5,032 bases of DNA from Candidatus Nitrosopumilus sp. (GTDB lineage: Archaea > Thermoproteota > Nitrososphaeria > Nitrososphaerales > Nitrosopumilaceae): the NCBI GenBank assembly GCA_022758935.1, contig JAEMQG010000120.1:1-5032 (forward strand). Reading direction: 5' to 3'. Shown here one piece after another: positions 1 through 4,651 of this stretch. A program made the translations under genes and the position numbers. How positions within the stretch are numbered: the first letter of the stretch is position 1; each line of letters starts with the position of its first letter. The notes beneath the pieces were generated by a model that saw only the letters and a list, made by a program, of their open reading frames with translations, was not told the DNA's origin and searched no databases.

Positions 1-25
1 AGCAAAAAGAAAGTAAAATAAACAT
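1..25 (-). CDS. Possible N-terminal start of a leftward gene (partial)
   Basis: An ATG on the minus strand (plus 25 to 23) opens a frame reading MFILLSFC before the window ends. The eight residues are hydrophobic, as at the start of a signal peptide or membrane helix. A TATA-like stretch on the same strand lies about 20-28 bases upstream, which fits a leaderless archaeal start. Eight codons cannot establish a gene. The only support is the promoter spacing and the hydrophobic start, and this could be chance in AT-rich DNA. Confidence 0.2.
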
Positions 26-43
26 TAATTTAAAATGTAATCC

Positions 44-54
44 TATTTTATATT
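44..54 (-). promoter_or_regulatory. TATA-like box for possible leftward gene
   Basis: Read on the minus strand this stretch gives an AATATAAAAT-like box, centred about 23-25 bases before the minus-strand ATG at 25. That spacing suits leaderless archaeal transcription. The surrounding DNA is very AT-rich, so such boxes arise often by chance. Confidence 0.22.
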
Positions 55-121
55 TTCTATATTAAATAGCATAACTCACTAACATTTAGCGTGTCAGAAG
101 CATCAATTACAAAACAATAGC

Positions 122-221
122 AGTGAAGTCACTCTACAAATCAATCCATTCTCATTTTATGAGAGCCGTAGATATGCATTAAATGCACTTTAGTGAATAT
201 AGTCTATGAATAATTCACTAA
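122..221. repeat. Cluster of short perfect inverted repeats
   Basis: Four perfect inverted repeats lie in about 100 bases of non-coding DNA: AGTGA-2-TCACT (122-133), TCTCAT-3-ATGAGA (150-164), TGCATT-1-AATGCA (175-187) and TTAGTGAAT-14-ATTCACTAA (190-221). The last has nine paired bases, and its loop contains ATAG-T-CTAT. The first and last share the AGTGA/TCACT sequence. They could be protein-binding sites, an RNA with several hairpins, or a terminator for a transcript entering from the left. No known RNA family is recognised, and the stems are AT-rich and short. Confidence 0.4.
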
Positions 222-273
222 GAACAAGTAGGGATACATTCTTGTCAGCAATACAAAACAAAAATGATCCGTC

Positions 274-285
274 TTTAAAATTTAT
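274..285 (+). promoter_or_regulatory. TATA-like box before the 304-914 gene pair
   Basis: TTTAAAATTTAT is centred about 24-28 bases before the ATG at 304, the usual archaeal distance from TATA box to transcription start. It would drive the 44-residue gene and the overlapping membrane protein gene. If used exactly, the transcript would be nearly leaderless and would lack the nearby GAGGT, so this box and the ribosome binding site may not act on the same transcript. Confidence 0.4.
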
Positions 286-292
286 CGTGTGT

Positions 293-297
293 GAGGT
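293..297 (+). promoter_or_regulatory. Ribosome binding site GAGGT
   Basis: GAGGT lies six bases before the ATG at 304 and matches the archaeal 16S rRNA tail complement (GAGGTGAT). It is one of the very few clear Shine-Dalgarno matches before a start codon in this window, and it is a main reason to believe the short gene that follows. Confidence 0.5.
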
Positions 298-303
298 AAA
301 ATA

Positions 304-438
304 ATGCCCACTTTGGTTTTGTCTTCGTTGATTCTATATGTCACAATATCTATGATTATAGGATCTATTGCACACACTGGAATCAAGTTATTACGAATAA
401 GAAAACCAAAATGTGTATCCCCAGAGATTAAGAAATGA
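304..438 (+). CDS. Small single-helix membrane protein, 44 residues
   Basis: This short frame is not recognised as a named family. It encodes 44 residues: a hydrophobic N-terminal half (about residues 4-23, including one histidine just after it, H24) followed by a basic tail (K28, R31, R33, K34, K36) with one cysteine (C37). That is the pattern of a single membrane helix with its C-terminus in the cytoplasm. Three things favour a real gene: GAGGT six bases before the ATG, a stop codon (292-294) just upstream so that this is the first possible start, and an ATGA overlap in which its stop TGA (436-438) overlaps the ATG (435) of the next gene. Such overlaps usually mean one transcript and coupled translation. 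It may be a small partner subunit of the four-helix protein downstream; that role is inferred from position only. Confidence 0.6.
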   Translation: MPTLVLSSLILYVTISMIIGSIAHTGIKLLRIRKPKCVSPEIKK

Positions 439-914
439 AAAAAAGATATTTCCTAGTTTTTCTTCTTCTTCTAGTTCCAATTTCTGCCTTTGCAGATAAT
501 GGAAGAAATAACGATGTTCAAAACTTAGGATGGGTAGCGATAGGAACTGGAATAGTCGCAATGATCCCAATCATTGCATCTCACAAAATAAAAAAATATG
601 TTACAAGCAATAGTGCTGGCATGTCGACTGTAGAAACATCGTCAGCATACAAATCAATTTTGAATCTCCATATCATTCTAAATTCTGTGGCATACTTTGC
701 TGGAATGGCTCATGGAATATTACTTGTAAGACACATGGACTCAATATCGTTGTCACTTGCAATCACAATGACTGTGATAATGATAAGTGGAATATTGTTA
801 AAATATTCCCAAACTAGAAATATCAAACTATTCAACAGGTTACTTCACGGGCAAATTCTATTAGTGATTCTACTTGTTGTACTAATTTCTATTCATGTAA
901 TTATCATGTTCTAG
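435..914 (+). CDS. Four-helix membrane protein with paired histidines, possible b-type cytochrome
   Basis: The 159-residue protein begins with a signal-peptide-like segment (basic residues 2-4, hydrophobic 5-16, A18-F19-A20 before D21). Four further hydrophobic helices follow at about 31-49, 74-99, 104-122 and 135-158. Helix 2 carries H79 and H93, 14 residues apart; helix 4 carries H138 and H154, 16 apart. Pairs of histidines on two helices, one near each membrane face, are how cytochrome b, cytochrome b561 and ferric-reductase-like proteins hold two b hemes, so a small diheme electron carrier is a reasonable guess. The spacing in helix 4 is longer than the usual 13-15, and no family signature is certain, so it is best called a putative heme-binding membrane protein. 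H50 and H100 lie at helix ends. Its start overlaps the preceding 44-residue gene, which suggests co-expression. No catalytic or flavin domain is present. Confidence 0.8.
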   Translation: MKKRYFLVFLLLLVPISAFADNGRNNDVQNLGWVAIGTGIVAMIPIIASHKIKKYVTSNSAGMSTVETSSAYKSILNLHIILNSVAYFAGMAHGILLVRHMDSISLSLAITMTVIMISGILLKYSQTRNIKLFNRLLHGQILLVILLVVLISIHVIIMF

Positions 915-919
915 TTTCA

Positions 920-934
920 ACAATAAAAAATTGT
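920..934. terminator. Short inverted repeat after the 435-914 gene
   Basis: ACAAT, five A residues, then ATTGT form a perfect five-base inverted repeat six bases after the stop codon. It could help end the transcript or stabilise its 3' end. The stem is weak and there is no strong T-run after it. Confidence 0.25.
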
Positions 935-1041
935 AATGACATCTTACTCACGGTAATACAGTAGATAATGGTCATGAAATTACTCTGAATTTGGAGTTTA
1001 ATGGAGGAGGGTATTGTGATAAATGGAATTGATTTTTCCGA

Positions 1042-1149
1042 GTGTCACAAATCAAGATAAACCCACATAGACGTAAAGCTACAAAGCGTCATATTATCAA
1101 GGCTAGCATTAATACACGTTCAGGAATAATCTGTATTCTTGTCTTTTGA
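1042..1149 (+). CDS. Doubtful 35-residue basic ORF
   Basis: A GTG-started frame encodes 35 residues. The first half is strongly basic (H9, R10, R11, K12, K15, R16, H17) and the end is hydrophobic (IICILVF). The composition is more protein-like than expected for random AT-rich DNA. Against it are the short length, the lack of a TATA box or ribosome binding site at the right distance, and its position downstream of an in-frame stop in a stretch that may be a decayed gene. No family is recognised. Confidence 0.15.
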   Translation: MSQIKINPHRRKATKRHIIKASINTRSGIICILVF

Positions 1150-1231
1150 ACACTGCTTCTCTCTTTGTTCAGGTAAAGAATACCGTATGAAATAGGATGA
1201 CAAAATGCGTAAAATAACAGCATATAACCAA

Positions 1232-1241
1232 TTAATTTATG
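1232..1241 (+). promoter_or_regulatory. TATA-like box before the zinc-ribbon-like gene
   Basis: TTAATTTATG is centred about 30 bases before the ATG at 1267. It supports a near-leaderless transcript from that start. Another A-rich stretch at 1283-1296 is too close to the alternative ATG at 1309 to be an ideal box, which slightly favours the longer reading of the gene. Confidence 0.3.
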
Positions 1242-1266
1242 AATCCGCGGTGCAAATACTTGATAG

Positions 1267-1515
1267 ATGGTTCACTATTACATTAAAAAAATAAAACGCC
1301 TTTCTGACATGCCAGTAAACTGTATGAATTGCGGTAACGTTGATCTCGCAATAGATGTAGTATTAGCTTCAACTGGTCCAACTCAGGAAAACACCGACTA
1401 CAGACCGTCGGTTCTATGTCTTGCATGTGAAACGCTGATGATAATTACAAGTGAATCAGGAGTAGGACTTGGATTGCAGGCTTCTATAGGCAATGAAATA
1501 ACAGTCAGAAATTAA
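1267..1515 (+). CDS. Small four-cysteine zinc-ribbon-like protein
   Basis: The 82-residue product has two CxxC knuckles, C19-M-N-C22 and C51-L-A-C54, set 28 residues apart. That is the layout of a zinc ribbon, with a hairpin between the knuckles and a glycine-rich tail (VGLGL). It has no membrane segment or signal peptide, so it is cytoplasmic. Proteins of this kind in archaea are mostly uncharacterised; some bind nucleic acid or partner proteins, but nothing here fixes a role. The start is uncertain: ATG at 1267 has a TATA-like box at about 30 bases, while ATG at 1309 (MPVNCMNC) would place the first knuckle at the N-terminus, as is common for such proteins, and would remove a basic 14-residue extension. 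It stands alone, with 100 bases to the glycosyltransferase gene. Confidence 0.7.
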   Translation: MVHYYIKKIKRLSDMPVNCMNCGNVDLAIDVVLASTGPTQENTDYRPSVLCLACETLMIITSESGVGLGLQASIGNEITVRN

Positions 1516-1517
1516 AA

Positions 1518-1530
1518 ATTGTAAAACAAT
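1518..1530. terminator. Short inverted repeat after the zinc-ribbon-like gene
   Basis: ATTGT, three A residues, then ACAAT form a perfect five-base inverted repeat three bases after the stop codon. The arms are the same pentamers as in the repeat after the 435-914 gene, in the opposite order. It may mark a 3' end, but the stem is weak. Confidence 0.22.
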
Positions 1531-1615
1531 CAAAAAACTGAATCGTAGAACATAAATGAATTAGATTTATTCTGATTTTGTTAAAAATGCTCTATTAAGT
1601 CTAATAAATTTAAAA

Positions 1616-3082
1616 GTGTCATTACTAGTAAGAATCCAACAATTGAACAAATTATTTTTCTTGTTGATTCCATTATTCATTTCGGGGTTCATTCACCTTT
1701 GGAATCCTGTTGGGTATCCTGACATATTCTTTGATGAAGGAATTTACATGAGACGTGCCATCAATTTTCTTGATACAGGAAATCCTCAAGAAGATTATCT
1801 TTATGACCACCCATATTTTGGTCAAATTGCAATCGCATCAATTCTTGCGATAACAAACTATTCAGATTTTCATCCATCTTCAGAACCAGAGTCGTTACAA
1901 TCATTGTACATGACTCCCAGAATATTTATGGGATTGCTAGCAATACTAGATACATTCCTAATCTATAAAATCGTTGAAATAAAATATGGAAAAAATTCTG
2001 CATTTCTGTCAGCAACTCTTTTCGCAGTATTGCCATTTACATGGATTTTAAAAAGAATACTGTTAGACTCTGTTTTACTACCTCTCGTGCTAGGATCTAT
2101 TTTCCTTGCACTCTATTCTAGCAAAGCAAGACAAAATGCTCCATGGATTATTTCTTCAGGCATTTTATTAGGTTTAGCAGTGTTTACAAAGATACCTGCT
2201 TTTACAATGATCTTTGTAGTGGCATGGATTGTATATACAAACAGAAAAAAACTTTCTGACGTATTATTACTGTTGATCCCGTTTGTATTGATTCCGTTAA
2301 TCTGGCCTGCCAATGCAATTATGCTTGATCAGTTTGATCTTTGGCAAAAAGATGTATTGTGGCAATCACAAAGATCAAATAGTATTTTTGGTGTACTGGA
2401 ATCTTTTTTTGTTGTAGACCCTTTGATGTTTATAATTGGTTTCTCTGGAATATGCCTGGCAGCAATACGTAGGGATAAATTTCTCTTGTTGTGGTTTATA
2501 CCATTTGTAATATTTCTAAGTTCATTTGGATACAAGCAATATTTTCACTGGATTATGATAATTCCAGTAATGTGTATTGCTGCAGGTATATTACTAGAGT
2601 CAATCTGTAATTTTAAATTCATGAAAAAAAAATCACTTTATTTAGTAATCATATCTGGAGTTTTGATTTTTGGTTTTATCAGCACATCTCTTTTGATTAT
2701 TAATGACATATCCCTAAATCAATTTAATGCGCTATCATATGTTTTGAAAAACTATGATGATGATGTCACCATTCTTGCAAGTCCGGTTTACTCTTGGATA
2801 TTATATGATGTATTTGAACGAGAAAACGTACCCAAGGATTATTCATCTATTTTGTTTTATCCCATAACAACCGAAAAAACAGTAATAATTGAAGATGCCC
2901 ATTATAGGATAGATCTTAAACGAGGCTCACAGTTACAAGACGCCTTAACCAAGTCTGAGATAAAACAAATTTTTGAGGGAACAGTGGTTAATTTTGATTC
3001 TAATATGTATCCCTACACCAGCATACAAAATAATTTTGAAGCCTCAGAGATCAAGATCCGTGAGGGAATAGGCATACACTAG
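1616..3082 (+). CDS. GT39-like membrane glycosyltransferase (dolichol-phosphate sugar dependent)
   Basis: This 488-residue protein belongs to the GT-C fold, closest to the GT39 (PMT/ArnT-like) group, whose members move a sugar from a polyprenyl-phosphate donor to a protein or lipid on the outer face of the membrane. After the first helix (about 10-27) the outer loop carries the acidic pair D40-E41, expected to be catalytic, then D64-H65-P66-Y-F-G, which resembles the HPPLG motif of the family. R147 with D151 matches a conserved Arg/Asp site. About 11-12 hydrophobic helices extend to residue 362, followed by a soluble C-terminal domain (about 365-488) likely outside the cell. The GTG start is chosen because no ATG occurs before residue 45, which lies after the first helix and the DE pair. 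The acceptor and sugar cannot be told from sequence. The next gene likely makes a matching lipid-linked donor. Confidence 0.85.
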   Translation: MSLLVRIQQLNKLFFLLIPLFISGFIHLWNPVGYPDIFFDEGIYMRRAINFLDTGNPQEDYLYDHPYFGQIAIASILAITNYSDFHPSSEPESLQSLYMTPRIFMGLLAILDTFLIYKIVEIKYGKNSAFLSATLFAVLPFTWILKRILLDSVLLPLVLGSIFLALYSSKARQNAPWIISSGILLGLAVFTKIPAFTMIFVVAWIVYTNRKKLSDVLLLLIPFVLIPLIWPANAIMLDQFDLWQKDVLWQSQRSNSIFGVLESFFVVDPLMFIIGFSGICLAAIRRDKFLLLWFIPFVIFLSSFGYKQYFHWIMIIPVMCIAAGILLESICNFKFMKKKSLYLVIISGVLIFGFISTSLLIINDISLNQFNALSYVLKNYDDDVTILASPVYSWILYDVFERENVPKDYSSILFYPITTEKTVIIEDAHYRIDLKRGSQLQDALTKSEIKQIFEGTVVNFDSNMYPYTSIQNNFEASEIKIREGIGIH

Positions 3083-3095
3083 TCAAATTTTACAA

Positions 3096-3110
3096 TTTAA
3101 AAATTTATTA
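3096..3110 (+). promoter_or_regulatory. TATA-like box before the GT2-GtrA gene
   Basis: TTTAAAAATTTATTA is centred 26-30 bases before the ATG at 3132 and falls in the 49-base gap after the GT39-like gene. It suggests that the GT2-GtrA gene can be transcribed on its own, leaderless, although read-through from the upstream gene is also possible. Confidence 0.4.
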
Positions 3111-3131
3111 TGACATTAATCTGGTTAGTCC

Positions 3132-4289
3132 ATGTTGTCTAGTATAAGTAATGCCGAAGTGTCGATTGTAATTCCTACTTATAACGAATCAGAAAACATC
3201 AAGGGAATCCTACATTTAATCAAAGAACACCTCCCAAAAAATACAAATGTTGAAGCAATAGTAGTAGATGACAACTCACCTGATGGAACGGGTAAAATTG
3301 CAGAAGCGTATTTTGAATCATTAAAGGAAAAAACTAGATATACTATCAATGTCATAAATCGAAAAACCAAAGAGGGCCTTAGTGCTGCAATATTAAATGG
3401 AATACAACAAGCGAAAGGCAAAATAATTGTTGTGATGGATAGTGATTTTTCTCACCCTCCACAACTCATACCGAAACTTGTTGATGCATTGAGACAATCA
3501 AAAACAGACATCGTTGTTGCATCGAGATATCTTAACGGTGGCTCAATACAGGGATGGTCATTAAAACGAAAAATAATCAGCAGGATTGCAACCATCATTG
3601 CCAAAAAAGGCCTTGGAGTAAAAGAATCTGATCCAATGTCTGGATTTTTTGCATTTAACAAAGACATAATCAAAGGAATTAACTTTGATGCAATAGGTTA
3701 CAAATTCCTTTTGGAAATGATTGTAAAGGTAAAGGGTGCATCTATCAAAGAGATTCCATATACATTTTCAGATAGACAAAATGGGAAGAGTAAGCTTGGA
3801 ACAAAAACTATTTTAGAATACATTCATGCAGTTTGGAATCTTTACAGATATGGGAAAAAGAATCAACGAAATGAAAAAAGAACATCAGTTAGATTTGTGT
3901 CAAAGGCAGCTAGATTCTTTTCAGTTGGAGCATCAGGATTAGGAGTGAATTATCTTACATCCGTTTTACTTACTACTAATTTGGATATGTGGTACCTTCA
4001 TGCAACTATACTTGGAATTGCATTTTCAATTACTAGTAATTTCTTTTTAAATAAATATTGGACATTTGAAGATAGAGATTTTGCTACAAAACGTACAATT
4101 ATTCAATTCGGTAAGTTCTCAGCATTTAGCTCCATTGGTGCATTGGTTCAACTTGGGATCGTCTATTACTTGGTAGATGAAATAGGTTTATCGTATCCAA
4201 GTTCACTACTGTTAGCAGTTACCACTGCCGCATTTAGTAACTTTGTTTTAAATAAGAAATGGACATTTAAGGAAAAACTTTGGAGTTAG
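3132..4289 (+). CDS. Dolichol-phosphate mannosyltransferase-like GT2 enzyme fused to a GtrA membrane domain
   Basis: The 385-residue protein joins two modules. Residues 9-240 are a GT-A catalytic domain of family GT2, dolichol-phosphate mannose synthase type: VSIVIPTYNE (10-19), the nucleotide-binding DDNSPDGT (46-53), the metal-binding D103-S-D105 followed by FSHPP, DPMSGFF (167-173) and the R215-x2-G-K-S-K loop. The third metal ligand, Q in the Pyrococcus furiosus enzyme, is S107 here, as in human DPM1. Residues about 258-380 are a GtrA-type domain with four membrane helices. Its second and fourth helices both end in near-identical SNFxLNKxWTF motifs (302-312, 369-379). The enzyme should load a nucleotide-activated sugar, probably mannose or glucose, on to dolichol phosphate at the cytoplasmic face; the GtrA part anchors it and may help the lipid cross. 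The start precedes the first beta strand by nine residues, as usual. The upstream GT39-like enzyme is the likely user of the product. Confidence 0.9.
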   Translation: MLSSISNAEVSIVIPTYNESENIKGILHLIKEHLPKNTNVEAIVVDDNSPDGTGKIAEAYFESLKEKTRYTINVINRKTKEGLSAAILNGIQQAKGKIIVVMDSDFSHPPQLIPKLVDALRQSKTDIVVASRYLNGGSIQGWSLKRKIISRIATIIAKKGLGVKESDPMSGFFAFNKDIIKGINFDAIGYKFLLEMIVKVKGASIKEIPYTFSDRQNGKSKLGTKTILEYIHAVWNLYRYGKKNQRNEKRTSVRFVSKAARFFSVGASGLGVNYLTSVLLTTNLDMWYLHATILGIAFSITSNFFLNKYWTFEDRDFATKRTIIQFGKFSAFSSIGALVQLGIVYYLVDEIGLSYPSSLLLAVTTAAFSNFVLNKKWTFKEKLWS

Positions 4290-4292
4290 TTT

Positions 4293-4314
4293 TAGTTAAA
4301 AACCTCTTTAACTA
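4293..4314. terminator. Bidirectional terminator candidate between convergent genes
   Basis: TAGTTAAA, a six-base loop and TTTAACTA form a perfect eight-base inverted repeat in the narrow gap between the GT2-GtrA stop and the stop of the minus-strand gene. Its right arm overlaps that gene's stop codon (4312-4314). T-rich stretches occur on the plus strand (4287-4297). Archaeal termination depends mainly on T-runs, so the hairpin may act more as a 3'-end stabiliser for both transcripts. Confidence 0.4.
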
Positions 4315-4500
4315 TTGTAATGAATAATGAGCGTCACAAAATAATACTATCCCGTGTGATAATGTCTTTGCTGTTATGCTTATTCCATCTTGTAATCCTT
4401 TACCACAAACATAACATTCTACTTCAGTCACACTAGATTTTATTTCAGGTATTTTTATAAAAGTTAGATCTTGCATCAATGTCGATTTATTCCCGCGCAT
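4312..4500 (-). CDS. Small CxxC/CxxH zinc-binding protein
   Basis: The 62-residue minus-strand protein has C29-Y-V-C32 and C55-D-A-H58, a likely zinc site of three cysteines and one histidine. Between them is the segment KGLQDGISITAKTLSHGIVL, and the protein ends four residues after the histidine. The pattern recalls short conserved thaumarchaeal proteins of unknown function; I recognise the type but not a name. It is probably cytoplasmic. The ATG at 4500 is preferred over M9 because the TATA box TTTATATAAT, read on this strand, is centred about 28 bases upstream, which is ideal for a leaderless start; nothing comparable precedes M9. It is convergent with the GT2-GtrA gene and divergent from trpE. 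A link to tryptophan synthesis is possible from position only. Confidence 0.7.
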   Translation of the reverse strand: MRGNKSTLMQDLTFIKIPEIKSSVTEVECYVCGKGLQDGISITAKTLSHGIVLFCDAHYSLQ

Positions 4501-4523
4501 GATTGCATTGTAATAGACGTGTT

Positions 4524-4534
4524 ATTATATAAAG
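4524..4534. promoter_or_regulatory. TATA box readable in both directions
   Basis: ATTATATAAAG on the plus strand reads CTTTATATAAT on the minus strand, and both match an archaeal TATA box. On the minus strand it sits about 28 bases before the ATG at 4500, a very good fit. On the plus strand it would start transcription near 4555, just before the possible TTG/GTG starts at 4559-4568 of trpE, or would give a leader of about 100 bases if trpE starts at 4652. It is the best TATA match in the window. Confidence 0.6.
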
Positions 4535-4552
4535 GTACCGTACCATACCGTA
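4534..4552. promoter_or_regulatory. Palindrome and tandem TACCN repeats, candidate operator
   Basis: GGTAC-C-GTACC (4534-4544) is a perfect odd-centred palindrome immediately after the TATA box. It overlaps three tandem pentamers TACCG, TACCA, TACCG (4536, 4541, 4546), so TACCGTA recurs exactly ten bases apart, one helical turn. A repressor bound here would cover the space between the TATA box and the trpE start region. The methanogen repressor TrpY binds boxes with a TGTACA core; only the GTAC core is shared here, so that link is speculative. Confidence 0.4.
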
Positions 4553-4617
4553 ATAAACTTGCTTGTGTTGAACCGATTCAAATCAAAGAAAAACAGTAAA
4601 AAACATCATCTAATCAA

Positions 4618-4626
4618 TTTAAATAA
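4618..4626 (+). promoter_or_regulatory. Second TATA-like box, before the GTG start of trpE
   Basis: TTTAAATAA is centred 30 bases before the GTG at 4652, so it would give a leaderless or nearly leaderless trpE transcript from that codon. It is the main promoter evidence for the shorter trpE reading. It competes with the stronger TATA box at 4526-4533, which suits a longer reading. Confidence 0.35.
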
Positions 4627-4651
4627 TAACCCTGTAGAAATTTGTCTATGG

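Larger units (their letters stand above)
915..1266. other. Intergenic stretch with possible gene remnants
   Basis: No confident gene lies in these 352 bases. Three short plus-strand frames are visible. Frame 940-1032 reads in part DNGHEITLNLEFNGGGYCDK and looks protein-like, but has no start codon before most of it. Frame 1042-1149 (GTG start) encodes 35 mostly basic residues including PHRRKATKRH. Frame 1205-1294 encodes 29 residues and overlaps the next gene. The first two are in the same frame, separated by a TGA at 1030-1032, so they could be pieces of one decayed gene. A purine-rich GGAGGAGGG at 1003-1011 resembles a ribosome binding site, but only a 14-codon frame (GTG at 1016) follows it directly. 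No tRNA-like fold was seen. Confidence 0.35.

Noticed and set aside
1..303. tRNA, rRNA or CRISPR array in the left non-coding stretch
   Set aside because: No T-loop-like sequence with matching arms and no regularly spaced direct repeats were found; the repeats present are inverted and differ from each other.
1001..1060. GGAGGAGGG followed by GTG as a strong ribosome binding site
   Set aside because: The frame behind it has only 14 codons, so the purine run is probably incidental or part of a decayed gene.
1205..1294. A 29-codon frame with a weak upstream AGGATG
   Set aside because: It overlaps the better-supported zinc-ribbon gene, is very short and matches nothing I recognise; kept only as a note under the intergenic entry.
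2113..2535. Two minus-strand open frames of 66 and 68 residues inside the GT39-like gene
   Set aside because: They lie wholly within a well-supported membrane protein gene and lack promoters, family motifs or sensible composition.
2752..2766. GATGATGATG resembling a box C of a C/D guide RNA or a repeat
   Set aside because: It encodes consecutive Asp residues in the GT39-like protein, and no D box or stem is paired with it.
3179..3673. Two minus-strand open frames of 80 and 73 residues inside the GT2-GtrA gene
   Set aside because: They are antisense to the conserved catalytic domain and show no independent signals of coding.
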